The translations under genes and the position numbers were made by a program. 64,000 nt of DNA, taken from Nitrospira sp. CG24D. Lineage in GTDB: Bacteria; Nitrospirota; Nitrospiria; Nitrospirales; Nitrospiraceae. Positions 9,276-17,154 of this stretch are shown one piece after another. The notes below the pieces were generated by a model. That model was not told the DNA's origin and searched no databases. It saw nothing but the letters and a program-made list of their open reading frames with translations. The stretch's first letter is position 1, and the number at the start of each line of letters is the position of its first letter. The stretch is taken from the NCBI GenBank assembly GCA_002869855.2, contig NEWQ02000023.1, positions 121,286-185,285 on the forward strand, read 5' to 3'.

Positions 9276-9674
9276 TTAGGAGAAGGAAACGGGAGGACCG
9301 CGGCCATGGGCCGCAATCAGGAGAAGCGTTCGATAAGAAACGAGCAGAAGAACCAACGGCACGAAGACCGATACCACGACCGGCAGGCGGGGAATCTCGG
9401 GCAGGATAAACGCCCCTTCATCTTGCGTCACCGTGCAGGCCCAGGCGACCAGCGGAGTAAGTTGGGCGCGACCGTGATGGCAGGCGTGGTGATCACCGCC
9501 GCTATGAAGATAGAACGTCCGGACAGGGGGCTGTTCGAATTCATTGAAGCAGGTCGAGCAAACGACCCCAGCGACTAACTGGATACAGGCGAGCAGACAA
9601 GCCAACAGGACGACGAGTCGGGACACCTGCCCCACCCGGCGACTGTCATGCATGAGACGAAACAGATTCGGCAC
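9276..9674 (-). CDS. CAWxC/RxPP small membrane protein A
   Basis: A member of a family with eight copies in this window (see findings). The layout is a hydrophobic segment (VVLLACLLACIQLVAGVV), a CSTC pair, a His-rich segment (HSGGDHHACHHG), the variant core VAWACT (first Cys of CAWxC replaced by Val), a second membrane segment (VVVSVFVPLVLLLVSY) and the C-terminal signature GRGPP. GTG at 9674 is preferred over 9683 because GGGGG then lies just upstream. It sits 220 nt before receptor 1 and behind motif copy S2, so it is probably the first gene of the receptor operon. The function is unknown. His and Cys content suggests metal handling near the receptor, perhaps like DUF2946 proteins that accompany copper receptors elsewhere. 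Confidence 0.65.
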   Translation of the reverse strand: MPNLFRLMHDSRRVGQVSRLVVLLACLLACIQLVAGVVCSTCFNEFEQPPVRTFYLHSGGDHHACHHGRAQLTPLVAWACTVTQDEGAFILPEIPRLPVVVSVFVPLVLLLVSYRTLLLIAAHGRGPPVSFS

Positions 9675-9729
9675 AGCCCCCACCTTTCACACGAGAAGGT
9701 CGCCACTCTACAAAACAGCCCCGAAGCCC

Positions 9730-9760
9730 GTCTACTGGCCTCTGCTTACGGATGCTACAG
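9730..9760 (-). promoter_or_regulatory. Shared upstream motif, copy S2
   Basis: Minus strand TGTAGCATCCGTAAGCA followed, after seven bases, by AGTAGACGGG. The block GTAGAC begins exactly 25 nt after the initial T, as in copies S3, S4 and S5. It lies 56 nt before the start of CAWxC protein A and receptor 1. Confidence 0.6.
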
Positions 9761-9829
9761 AAATTTATTGAATATCGAGAGGCGAGGTCACGAAGATCAG
9801 CGGGAGATGCGGACGGTGAGTCCGCTTCT

Positions 9830-10270
9830 TTATTCCACCCATATGACAGTCAAAACCATGGCTTGGGCCGCGTCGCGCTGTTTAGCATCGCTCGTGATGA
9901 AAGGAATCGTCAGTCCCGATACGGCTTGAAACATCATTGCCGACGCGATGTGTAGGGCGTCGAGCGTTCTGACGTCCGTTTTCTGGACCAGTTCCTCTGC
10001 TTGCCGGAGGACGCGTTCGCTCACCTCCACAAGTTCCCAATAGGCTCGATCTTTGAGCAACCGTGCGCGGATGGCAAGAAAGTCTTTTGGCGCGAGTTCG
10101 CCAGCGGCTCGCCTCCGGCTGAGCGCCGACATGACCTCGACCGGCGTGACGGCTGAGGAGAGAAACCGAAACCGTTGAAGTAGGCCACGCGTCGCGCTCG
10201 AACCTGCCTCCTTGACATACCGCTTCGCCAACACACTGGTATCGAAGTAGGCCCAGCGCCGCGGGGTCAC
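9830..10270 (-). CDS. PIN-domain ribonuclease toxin (VapC-like)
   Basis: The GTG start at 10270 overlaps the antitoxin TGA (GTGA), giving 146 residues. The PIN acidic residues are all present: D10 (YFDTSV), E45 (TPVEVM), D104 (TLDALHIA) and D128 (ITSD). This is the quartet that binds Mg or Mn in VapC-type RNases, so the toxin appears intact. It is coupled to the Phd-like gene immediately upstream. The pair lies inside the minus-strand metal island, between exbD and CAWxC protein A, and has no visible link to their function; it may have been inserted there. Confidence 0.85.
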   Translation of the reverse strand: MTPRRWAYFDTSVLAKRYVKEAGSSATRGLLQRFRFLSSAVTPVEVMSALSRRRAAGELAPKDFLAIRARLLKDRAYWELVEVSERVLRQAEELVQKTDVRTLDALHIASAMMFQAVSGLTIPFITSDAKQRDAAQAMVLTVIWVE

Positions 10271-10545
10271 GCGTCCTCTCGGCCCATGGCAATTGTGCGA
10301 GACAACGGCGTACCCTGGACCGATCGAGGGCTCCACACTGGAAGCGCCCCCCGTTTCGATGCCGCGCGCAACACCCCGGCAGACTCCAGCCTCCGAATGG
10401 CGGAACCCGCTTCATCGGAGGCCCCGATCAACTTCACGACAGCCAGAGGTTTCCCACGTTCCGTCAACAACACTTCCTTGCCTTGCTTGACGGCCTTCAT
10501 CAATTGGGAAAATCTCTGATTCGCCTCGCGCAAGCCCATTTGCAT
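10267..10545 (-). CDS. Phd/YefM-type antitoxin
   Basis: The 92-residue protein has the prevent-host-death fold signature at its N-terminus: GLREANQRFSQLMKAVKQG followed by KEVLLTERGKPLAVV. The C-terminal half, which neutralises the toxin, is variable as usual. GGGGG lies just before the ATG. It overlaps the PIN toxin gene by 4 nt. Such antitoxins bind their own promoter, and an imperfect inverted repeat lies directly upstream at 10556-10579. Confidence 0.85.
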   Translation of the reverse strand: MQMGLREANQRFSQLMKAVKQGKEVLLTERGKPLAVVKLIGASDEAGSAIRRLESAGVLRAASKRGALPVWSPRSVQGTPLSRTIAMGREDA

Positions 10546-10555
10546 AAGGCCCCCT

Positions 10556-10579
10556 TAATGTAGTGATGAGCCTACGTTA
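10556..10579. promoter_or_regulatory. Probable antitoxin operator
   Basis: TAATGTAG and CTACGTTA form an inverted repeat with one mismatch and an 8-nt centre, beginning 10 nt upstream of the antitoxin start codon. This is the expected place for autoregulation of a Phd/PIN pair. Confidence 0.4.
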
Positions 10580-10701
10580 TGCCGGACTGGGGTCATGTGT
10601 CAACCGATCGCGCCTGCGCCACCGGACGAGCGTCGTCGGAAGGGGCGCTTCGGCTTCACTCAGAGAGTCTGTGAGGAGCCCCCGAGGAGAACCTTCTCAA
10701 C

Positions 10702-11076
10702 TCACGCGCGGATCACTTCCAGGCTCACCTGCCGGAAGCCCAGCGAGCGGATGCGATCGACGACCGACACAAACCGCTCCAACCGCGTCACTTTGTCGGC
10801 CCGGACCAAGACCGGTGACTCACGGGGATAGGCGAGGAGCGTGGCATCGAGTTGCGCCTCGGCCACCGGACGATCCGCCACAAACAACTCCCCCTCCGCC
10901 GTCACCGTCACGATGAGCGGCTTGTCCGGCCGGTTGCCGGCTGTCGCCGCTTTCGCCAACTCGACCGGCACCTGCCCGCTCGTCACAAAGGTCGCCGTGG
11001 TCAATACGATCACGAGCAGCACCAGCATCACATCAACCAGCGGGATCACGTTGATGTTGTTGAGTTCACGATCCAT
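10702..11076 (-). CDS. exbD: Biopolymer transport protein ExbD
   Basis: The 124-residue protein begins with NNINVIPLVDVMLVLLVIVL, the single N-terminal membrane helix with the essential Asp that carries protons. A periplasmic domain follows (PLIVTVTAEGELFVADRPV, VLVRADKVTRLERFVSVVDRIRSLG). It is slightly shorter than E. coli ExbD (141 residues). With ExbB (15207-15632) and TonB (27620-28759) it would energise the three receptors here. It is unusual in being 4 kb away from exbB, with SmbP, TPR and P460-like genes between them. Confidence 0.9.
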   Translation of the reverse strand: MDRELNNINVIPLVDVMLVLLVIVLTTATFVTSGQVPVELAKAATAGNRPDKPLIVTVTAEGELFVADRPVAEAQLDATLLAYPRESPVLVRADKVTRLERFVSVVDRIRSLGFRQVSLEVIRA

Positions 11077-11354
11077 ACTGCAGCCCCTTTACGAACCGGC
11101 GAAATTGAGCGGATAGACTACGCTCGCTTCTGTGGCTTGTTTCATTTTTCCCGTCGACTTGTTCACCCGAGCACACTCGACAGACGGCATAAACCATCCG
11201 GAAGGGACCGGGGGAGGATGACCATCGCCACCCTGCCCCGGTAAGCCGGGCCGAGAGCTGGGCATGGCTACCGGACCCGGCAGACGAATCACGACGAACC
11301 CACCGCAACATCCTGGTTGACGAAAGACCGGAACGGGCTCCCGGCCCGCCCGTC

Positions 11355-11663
11355 CTACTTGCCCTTCTTCTTTCCTTCAGGCTTCTTCCCCGCCAGCTCG
11401 GCATGCGCGATGGATTCCTCCGCGTGCGTAATCGCTTCCTTGGCATGTTGCAGCGCTTCCTGAGCATGGGCATCGCCGGTTCCCTTGACGGATTCTTCGA
11501 TGTGATGAATCGCGTCTTTCGTATGCGCCACCCCTTCCTTGGCGTGCGTGATCACCTCCTGAACATGATCCTCTCCCTTCCCCGCCAGCGAATCTTCCGA
11601 CAGCATGGTCAACCCCATCATGAAGCATGCGCTGAGCACCATGGCGATTCTCATCTGCATCAT
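11355..11663 (-). CDS. SmbP-like His-rich periplasmic metal-binding protein (copy 2)
   Basis: The 102-residue protein has a signal peptide to about residue 28, followed by helical repeats HVQEVI-HAKEGV-HTKDAI-HIEESV-HAQEAL-HAKEAI-HAEESI-HAEL with His at 7-residue spacing and a Lys-rich tail (KPEGKKKGK). It is a paralogue of 647-946 with the same arrangement and similar length. An AGGAGGACC ribosome binding site precedes the ATG. A role in periplasmic metal sequestration is inferred from the SmbP family. The 278 nt between it and exbD hold no gene I can support. Confidence 0.75.
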   Translation of the reverse strand: MMQMRIAMVLSACFMMGLTMLSEDSLAGKGEDHVQEVITHAKEGVAHTKDAIHHIEESVKGTGDAHAQEALQHAKEAITHAEESIAHAELAGKKPEGKKKGK

Positions 11664-11732
11664 TCTACGGTCCTCCTCAGTTGTGGGTGAACGGGCTTTC
11701 GCGGTGGCACATCCCTCACTCTCCTCTCGGCC

Positions 11733-12905
11733 TCACGGAATCGGCACCTCCTGACTCGTCACATTCGTCTGGCCCTGCGTGGACGAACGGGATGGGGCAC
11801 TGTGCTGAGCGCGAATGGCCGCCGCTCGTAAGGCGAACCGGTTTGCCTCAAGCGATTGTCCGAGGTCGGACAAGAGACCGGCATAGCGGTCCAGAATCAT
11901 CGCCACCATCGGATGATCGCGCCCCAGTGTCTGCTGTTGGATCACCAACGCCCGTTGGTACAAGAGTGTCGCTTCGTCCGCCAGCCCTCGTTCATGCACC
12001 AGCCAGGCCCAGTTCCCCAAAATCGTCCCGGTGAGCGCGGCCTCCGGCCCTGCCGCGGCTTCGCTGACCGCCAGCGCCTCGCGATAGTAGCGATCCGCAT
12101 ATTCGGACAGCCCTTGGGCATGGTACAGATTTGCCAGATTGTTCAGGCAAATCGCCACCGCCGGATGGCGATCGCCGAACCGCGCGCGGCGGAGCGACAG
12201 AGCCTGCCGATACAATGGTTCGGCATACACATAGAACCCCTGCTCTTTATAGAGCGCCGCGAGGTTGTTGAGAATCGGCGCGGGATCGATCGACGCCGAT
12301 TGGTCGGCACCGTCCAAGAGGGCCAGGGCCAGGCGGAACTTCGCTTCCGCCTGCGCGAGGCGGCCTTGTTTGCGGTAGAGCCCGGCCAGATTGTTGTAGC
12401 CGACCGCGAGTTCGGGGTGCCCCGCGCCCAACACCCGTTTACCGATCGCCAGGGAGCGGAGATAATAGGATTCGGCCTGCGCGAGCTCACCCTCTTCCAG
12501 ATAAATTTCCGCGAGATTGTTCAGCGCGGACGACACATCGGCATGCTCGGGGCCCAGCGCCCGTTCCCATCGAGCCAACGCCTGCTCGTAACAGGGTTTC
12601 GCGCGCGCGTACTGCCCTTGCGCGTGATAGACCAGTCCTAACTGGTTGAGAGTCGCGGCGATACGCAGGTCCTCCGGTTCGAATTGTTCGGTCTCATGGC
12701 CCGCCAGCAGAAACAAGCGCTCCGCATCTTCGTACCGGGCCTCGTTCCGCGCGGCGATCCCCGCCTCCGTCAAGGTCTGCCAGGGATCAGACGGACCGGT
12801 TCCGGCCAGAGCCGGCAGGGGCGCGCAGATGAGCAGCGCACTGGCCAGCAGGAGCATGATCTGGCACCTTTTCAACCGACAGACCCGTTGCGGTAACGTG
12901 CTCAT
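11733..12905 (-). CDS. Exported tetratricopeptide-repeat protein
   Basis: The 390-residue protein has a signal peptide (MLLLASALLICAPLPALA) and then roughly seven 42-residue TPR units of the kinesin-light-chain type. These carry the recurring pattern A-x-x-L-N-N-L-A-x-x-Y-x-x-Q-G-x-x-x-x-A-x-x-x-Y-x-x-A-L (ALNNLAEIYLEEGELAQAESYY, GYNNLAGLYRKQGRLAQAE and so on). Such repeats make a protein-binding superhelix. The Ser/Thr-rich C-terminus is probably disordered. It overlaps the P460-like gene 12902-13444 by 4 nt and is thus coupled to it. It is a likely periplasmic scaffold; its partner is unknown. Confidence 0.8.
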   Translation of the reverse strand: MSTLPQRVCRLKRCQIMLLLASALLICAPLPALAGTGPSDPWQTLTEAGIAARNEARYEDAERLFLLAGHETEQFEPEDLRIAATLNQLGLVYHAQGQYARAKPCYEQALARWERALGPEHADVSSALNNLAEIYLEEGELAQAESYYLRSLAIGKRVLGAGHPELAVGYNNLAGLYRKQGRLAQAEAKFRLALALLDGADQSASIDPAPILNNLAALYKEQGFYVYAEPLYRQALSLRRARFGDRHPAVAICLNNLANLYHAQGLSEYADRYYREALAVSEAAAGPEAALTGTILGNWAWLVHERGLADEATLLYQRALVIQQQTLGRDHPMVAMILDRYAGLLSDLGQSLEANRFALRAAAIRAQHSAPSRSSTQGQTNVTSQEVPIP

Positions 12906-13444
12906 ACCGTCTCCTTTCCTGCGGCGCGGGCCGGCCTCTGCAGTCTCAGGCCAGAACGCAGGCTGGAAGCCGTCGAGTCCCCTTGTGACGCGCCCGCCTC
13001 CGGTCTGCTCGTCATCGAGATCCAGGCTCCGTAGCGAGCTTGCGTCGACGAGGGAGCGGTCACTCCGGCATATTCGCCCATGAAAAACTGTGAGAGGAGC
13101 TGCTCCTGACCTGCGTCTATCGACCAGGTCTCCACCACGAACACCGTGCCGGCCGGAAAGGGTTGATCGTCTCCCAGCGTCGCGGCCTCAGGACAGACAT
13201 AGAACCGAACCCGCTGCTGGCGATTCTGAGCCTCTATCTCGGACTCCACCATGGGCCAGGTTCGGTACCGAACCGGCGTCGGCCATAGGACCGTCCGACC
13301 GTACGGCTGCCCGCACGAGGTCAGCTGGAACGCAACGGCCAACAGCCGCGCCACGACGATCGACCGATCCTCGTGATGGCCGACTGTTCGATGACCAGCG
13401 TGTGCTTTCATGCGTTGTTTGGGAATCGTGTGTGTCACTGACAT
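12902..13444 (-). CDS. P460-domain protein without haem motif (degenerate)
   Basis: The 180-residue protein carries the N-terminal half of the cytochrome P460 fold signature: YRTWPMVESEI (residues 60-70), then a beta-rich stretch ending PAGTVFVVETWSI (compare FPNGTVMVMELY in the true P460 at 21078). The C-terminal part is diverged, and no CxxCH is present, so a c-type haem cannot be attached. A hydrophobic stretch (IVVARLLAVAFQL) precedes the domain and also occurs in the paralogue at 20011-20517, so these two are the closer pair. GAGGTGA precedes the ATG. Either a repurposed, haem-free P460 fold or a decaying gene; the intact reading frame, good ribosome binding site and coupling to the TPR gene favour a used protein. 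Confidence 0.6.
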   Translation of the reverse strand: MSVTHTIPKQRMKAHAGHRTVGHHEDRSIVVARLLAVAFQLTSCGQPYGRTVLWPTPVRYRTWPMVESEIEAQNRQQRVRFYVCPEAATLGDDQPFPAGTVFVVETWSIDAGQEQLLSQFFMGEYAGVTAPSSTQARYGAWISMTSRPEAGASQGDSTASSLRSGLRLQRPARAAGKETV

Positions 13445-13520
13445 GCGTCACCTCGTTGCGACCGTTCCATTAAAGACCTGCTCTGTCGGACCAAGACGGA
13501 TAGCATTACCCAGCTGTCGC

Positions 13521-13847
13521 TCAGGGCGTGGTCGGCGCGACGGGCGCGTATCGCACCTCGGCAGCGCGAAGGCCGTTCCCCTCTTCCGTCACTTCGACGA
13601 CCACGCGATCGCCGACCCGGATTGTCCCACTGCTGGTCGCCACGCCGGCGGCGCGGTACCGCGTGTTGCGGTCGAGCTGAATCGTCTCGGTATGTCCGTC
13701 TTTGGTTTGTACGACCAGTTGGCTGGTACTCACGGACGAGACGGCGCCCATCACATGGGCATGGCCTTCGTGCGCCTGGACCGGCCAGGCGCTGCACATC
13801 GGAGGGATCAAGAACGTCATGAAGAGCACGAACCGTATGAGCTTCAT
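13521..13847 (-). CDS. Small exported beta-barrel-type protein (DUF5666-like)
   Basis: The ATG at 13847 has GAGGTG upstream and starts a clear signal peptide (MKLIRFVLFMTFLIPPMCSAWPVQA), giving 108 residues. The mature part begins HEGHAH, a possible metal-binding N-terminus. It continues as a compact beta domain (VMGAVSSVSTSQLVVQTKDG, TRYRAAG, IRVGDRVVVEV) resembling the OB-like DUF5666 proteins that often stand near heavy-metal efflux genes. The assignment is by pattern only. It lies between the stem-loop at 13875-13908 and the P460-like gene. Confidence 0.6.
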   Translation of the reverse strand: MKLIRFVLFMTFLIPPMCSAWPVQAHEGHAHVMGAVSSVSTSQLVVQTKDGHTETIQLDRNTRYRAAGVATSSGTIRVGDRVVVEVTEEGNGLRAAEVRYAPVAPTTP

Positions 13848-13874
13848 CGAGACACCTCGCGTTGCCGTTAGGGC

Positions 13875-13908
13875 GGGGCGCAGGCCACAGGAGGTGTACC
13901 TGCGCCCC
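13875..13908 (-). terminator. Stem-loop between CAWxC protein B and the DUF5666-like gene
   Basis: GGGGCGCAGG and CCTGCGCCCC make a perfect 10-bp stem with a 14-nt loop, 28 nt upstream of the next start codon. There is no T-tract, so it may be an attenuator or RNA-stabilising hairpin instead of a full terminator. Confidence 0.5.
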
Positions 13909-14019
13909 ACACTGGTCCGGACAGGAGGCCGCCTGGCCCGGACATGGATGCACGAATAGGACTCAGACCGGCCCAGCATGAGTGGGACGCGCCAGGAGCG
14001 CGACACCCCCCGCTATGTC

Positions 14020-14370
14020 TTATCCGATCGAAAGGATGTGATCTGACGGAGGCCCGCGGGAGTGCAGGACTGACAAGGAGGAGGAGGCAGGTGAATCGGA
14101 CGACGCCACGACAAGCAGAACGACGAACCCGCTCGATGCCATCGGAAATGCGATGGACACGACGGCATCGGAGGTGGCCTGACAGGCCCAGGCGCAGAGG
14201 GCGTTGTGGGGAGCGGCTTCGGATGAACCATGATGCCCGTGGCCGCCGGATAGACTGGCATGCCCGAACAGGCAGACAGCCGCCAACACAATGAGCGCCG
14301 CGTAGCTCAGCGCAACCAGCACGGCTGGCAGGGCAATGGTCTGCCGGGTGAATCGTGGGTGATACATCAT
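14020..14370 (-). CDS. CAWxC/RxPP small membrane protein B
   Basis: The 116-residue member of the eight-copy family has its full signature. There is an N-terminal membrane segment (ALPAVLVALSYAALIVLAAVCLF), a His/Gly segment (GGHGHHGSS), the core NALCAWACQATSD, a second hydrophobic segment (SSGFVVLLVVASS) and the end SRGPP plus 9 residues. The core is nearly identical to those of members D and E. It follows the YceI gene by 81 nt in the same direction. Function unknown. Confidence 0.7.
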   Translation of the reverse strand: MMYHPRFTRQTIALPAVLVALSYAALIVLAAVCLFGHASLSGGHGHHGSSEAAPHNALCAWACQATSDAVVSIAFPMASSGFVVLLVVASSDSPASSSLSVLHSRGPPSDHILSIG

Positions 14371-14451
14371 CGTTTCACTGTCACGTTTGCCTGATGGCCG
14401 TCTCTTTATGGAATGAGAACAGCCGGTCGCCGCATACCGCGCAAGATTCTC

Positions 14452-15069
14452 TTATGGCTTGGGGCTCTCTTTTTGCTTGATGCACTCGACTTCCAGCGTG
14501 ATCTCCACCTCGTCGCCGACGGCGAGTCCGCCGTTGTCCAAGAGCTTGTTCCAAACCATGCCGAAGTCTTTGCGATTGATTTTGCCCGTCGCCGAAAACC
14601 CGGCGCGAGTCATGCCGTAGAGATCCTTCGCCTGGATACCGTTGAGCATCCCGGTCAGCGCGATCTCTTTCGTCACGCCCAGGAGGGTGAGGTTGCCCTT
14701 GGCGACATAGCGGTCGCCGTCCTTGGCATAGGACGTCATGCGGTACGTCATCGCCTGGTATTTCTCGACATTGAAAAAGTCCGGGCTCTTCAAATGAATA
14801 TCGCGCTTCTCATGGTTCGTCGTCACCGAGGCCGTCTTGATGTCGGCTTCGATAGCCTTGACGGTCTTGGCCTCCGGGTCCATCTCGATGAAACCGGTAT
14901 AGTCCATAAACCGTCCCGTGGTCTTCGACACCACCATGTGCGCCACCTTGAACCCGACGATCGTATGATCCGGGTCGACGTTGTACCGCTCCGTTGCCGC
15001 CTGGAGCGGCGCCGAGGCGAGAAGACCGGCGGCCATCAATAGGAGCACCACCCGCTGTCGTATGCGCAT
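14452..15069 (-). CDS. YceI-family periplasmic lipocalin-like protein
   Basis: The start at 15069 has GAGGAG upstream and opens a signal peptide (MRIRQRVVLLLMAAGLLASAPLQA), giving 205 residues. The mature part is a full YceI domain: YNVDPDHTIVGFKVAHM, GRFMDYTGFIEMDPE, DIHLKSPDFFNVEKYQAMTY, GNLTLLGVTKEIALTG. YceI proteins form a lipocalin-like barrel that binds polyisoprenoid or other amphiphilic ligands in the periplasm. Motif copy S6 lies upstream, grouping it with the TonB regulon. The ligand here is unknown. Confidence 0.88.
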   Translation of the reverse strand: MRIRQRVVLLLMAAGLLASAPLQAATERYNVDPDHTIVGFKVAHMVVSKTTGRFMDYTGFIEMDPEAKTVKAIEADIKTASVTTNHEKRDIHLKSPDFFNVEKYQAMTYRMTSYAKDGDRYVAKGNLTLLGVTKEIALTGMLNGIQAKDLYGMTRAGFSATGKINRKDFGMVWNKLLDNGGLAVGDEVEITLEVECIKQKESPKP

Positions 15070-15132
15070 ACTGTTCTCCTCTTCAAAAGGAATCACGACG
15101 CTGTCGATGGTCTACTCCTCAGCAAGACGACT

Positions 15133-15162
15133 GTCTAGCGATGCCTGCCGACCGGCGCTACA
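15133..15162 (-). promoter_or_regulatory. Shared upstream motif, copy S6
   Basis: Minus strand TGTAGCGCCGGTCGGCA followed at the standard distance by CTAGACAG. TAGAC occupies positions 26-30 exactly as in S2-S5. It is 64 nt before the YceI start. Confidence 0.5.
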
Positions 15163-15206
15163 CAATTTCTCAAGCCGCCTCCACTACCTGTGCGGAGGGA
15201 TGCCGG

Positions 15207-15632
15207 TCACGATCCCTGTCGCGCCTGGTGCATCGTCAGCAGCTCCGCTACGCGGCGGCGGAGCACGTTGTTCATGACGACGCAGGGGATCGCGACGAGG
15301 AGCCCGACCGCCGTCGCCTTCAACGCCAGACTCAGCCCGATCATGATGGTGGCGACCGCCATCGCCCCGGACGTGCCCATGGTATGGAAGGTGAGCATGA
15401 TGCCGAGCACCGTGCCGAGCAGCCCGATATAGGGCGCATTCGCGGCGATCGTCCCGATCACGACCAAATGTTTCGTGAGCGCAATCTCCAACATGTCGCG
15501 ACTCTGATACTCGGCAGGATTGATGCGCTGATAAAACTTCCATCGCTCGATCGCTACGCCGCACGCCGCCAGACCCAGCGCCAGCAACAGTCCGATCACC
15601 CCGTAATCCACAATCTCCTTCAATGCATCCAT
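15207..15632 (-). CDS. exbB: ExbB/TolQ-type proton channel protein
   Basis: The 141-residue protein has three membrane helices: GVIGLLLALGLAACGVAIE, IGLLGTVLGIMLTFHTMG and LALKATAVGLLVAIPCVVMNNVL. The MotA/TolQ/ExbB hallmark APYIGLLGTVLGI and the ATAVGLLVAIP pore segment are present. It is short for the family (ExbB is usually 240 residues) and lacks the long cytoplasmic loop, as in compact ExbB variants. It overlaps the amidohydrolase gene by 13 nt. It probably pairs with ExbD at 10702-11076 and TonB at 27620-28759. Confidence 0.85.
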   Translation of the reverse strand: MDALKEIVDYGVIGLLLALGLAACGVAIERWKFYQRINPAEYQSRDMLEIALTKHLVVIGTIAANAPYIGLLGTVLGIMLTFHTMGTSGAMAVATIMIGLSLALKATAVGLLVAIPCVVMNNVLRRRVAELLTMHQARQGS

Positions 15633-17095
15633 GGCTCGCCCTTCTCCACCGCAAGGATGTGGCCCTGCTTCATTCGCAAATCGATCTGAGTGACCGCTTC
15701 GAATCGTTCGAGCGGATTGTCTCTCAGGACCAGGAAGCTCGCCTCATAACCCTCCTGCAATCTCCCGATGCGTCGCTCTGGGAAGATGGCCTGTGGCGTC
15801 TGCTCGCACCAAATATTCAACAAGGTCAGCTTGTCGAAGATCCCGAGTTCGTGCAGATGCAGCGCTTCGGCCAGCGACGTCTCGGCATGGTCGCTGCCGA
15901 TCGCGAGTTTGACGGCGTGGCGATGAAGCAAGCCGATATTGTGACGCTGCACGGCTTTCGCCCGCTGCCACAACGTGGAGTCCATCGAAAGCGCATGACC
16001 GCCCTGGCTATGAGTTCCATGCGCATCGTGGTGCGGCGCATGCTGTCCGTGCCCGCTCTCAGCCGGTTTCATCGCGACCGTGGTCGTCGTCACGATCACT
16101 CCAGCCTTGGCCGCGAGACGCGCGTCCTCTTCGGTCAGCATCATGCGTGAATCCTGGTCGGTCGGCGCCAGAAACCACCCTGGCACATGCGCCATTTCAT
16201 CGACACCCGCCGACAGGGCCAGGCGAAAATCCGCCGCCGTCTCGACATGCGCGGCGACTCGCACCCGCGCCTGATGTGCGCGTGCCACGATCAGCGGAAC
16301 CAGCTCGGAGTCGAGCCCTCTCCGACCGTGCGGTCCGTCTCCGAGCCTCGGGGGCGCCCTGTCTTCAGAATGAACGAGAAAGACTTTGAGAAAGTTTGGC
16401 TTGCCCGCAACAATGCTGCTCCACTTGTTTTGGATATCTTCTTCACGATCGATGACGACATAGCCTCGATTATTGAACCAGCCGGGCGGCACCTCACCGA
16501 TGACAGCCCGATATCGGAACTCCCGCAGCACATGTTCATACAGCGGAACCGGGTGCCCGCCGGCGGAGGTCAAGCCGGCATTCGCAAAGACCACGTCGAT
16601 GCCCTCCGGCCTATTGATGCGCGCTGCAATCTGACCAGTGAATTCCCGAATGCTGTTGGGATTCTTCACGTAAAACACTCCGTCGTGGAGGTAGCGCGCC
16701 ACGACCGCGTCCAGATTCCACGGCCCTTCGACGTTGTGATTGTGGGCTTCGCCGAACGGCGGAACGACGAAGCCGCCCTTCAGATCGATCCGTTCATCCA
16801 CGACGGCGGGTTTGGTTTTCGTCAGTCGGCCGTCGATCGTATAGAACGTGGCATCCTGAAACTCACGCCCATCGAACCATCGCCCGTTGACCAACTCGTA
16901 GTGTTTCGACGGAGACCCGCTAACCGCTTCACCGCCAGACGCCCCCTGCCCAAACGCAACGGGACAAAGCATCAAGATGAGCGCTATCGCGGCTCCCGCT
17001 CCTTTCAGAACTATACCGAGCGCCACAAGCAGGCTATGGCCTCCCTTGCGGCTCGGTCGCATGTCTTTCACACAATCGATTGAACGAGACAACAC
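15620..17095 (-). CDS. Exported amidohydrolase with His-rich loop
   Basis: The TTG start at 17095 is chosen because AGGAGG stands 6 nt upstream. The 491-residue protein has an N-terminal hydrophobic segment (GAGAAIALILMLCPVAFG) and a metal-dependent amidohydrolase fold. The HxH pair is in GEAHNHN (residues 118-120), later His are in RVAAHVETAAD and EMAHVPG, and the catalytic Asp is in GSDHAETS. An unusual insertion, SGHGQHAPHHDAHGTHSQGGH, contains seven His in about 20 residues just before the last part of the barrel. The end (ASFLVLRDNPLE) is typical of the superfamily. The substrate is unknown. The His-rich loop and the coupling to exbB suggest work in a metal-rich or metal-scavenging setting. 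Confidence 0.8.
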   Translation of the reverse strand: MLSRSIDCVKDMRPSRKGGHSLLVALGIVLKGAGAAIALILMLCPVAFGQGASGGEAVSGSPSKHYELVNGRWFDGREFQDATFYTIDGRLTKTKPAVVDERIDLKGGFVVPPFGEAHNHNVEGPWNLDAVVARYLHDGVFYVKNPNSIREFTGQIAARINRPEGIDVVFANAGLTSAGGHPVPLYEHVLREFRYRAVIGEVPPGWFNNRGYVVIDREEDIQNKWSSIVAGKPNFLKVFLVHSEDRAPPRLGDGPHGRRGLDSELVPLIVARAHQARVRVAAHVETAADFRLALSAGVDEMAHVPGWFLAPTDQDSRMMLTEEDARLAAKAGVIVTTTTVAMKPAESGHGQHAPHHDAHGTHSQGGHALSMDSTLWQRAKAVQRHNIGLLHRHAVKLAIGSDHAETSLAEALHLHELGIFDKLTLLNIWCEQTPQAIFPERRIGRLQEGYEASFLVLRDNPLERFEAVTQIDLRMKQGHILAVEKGEPWMH

Positions 17096-17122
17096 GTCCT
17101 CCTATTCCTCTTTCTGTGGCAA

Positions 17123-17148
17123 CGAGCGGCGGGAACCGCCGCCGCTCG
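17123..17148 (-). terminator. Stem-loop after receptor 2
   Basis: CGAGCGGCGG and CCGCCGCTCG form a perfect 10-bp stem with a 6-nt loop, starting 7 nt after the receptor stop codon. No clear T-tract follows, only TTGCC. Confidence 0.55.
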
Positions 17149-17154
17149 CTTCGA

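Noticed and set aside
11089-11292. 67-residue minus-strand ORF before exbD
   Set aside because: No signal peptide or motif, Pro/Gly-rich composition typical of a GC-rich shadow frame, and no clear ribosome binding site.
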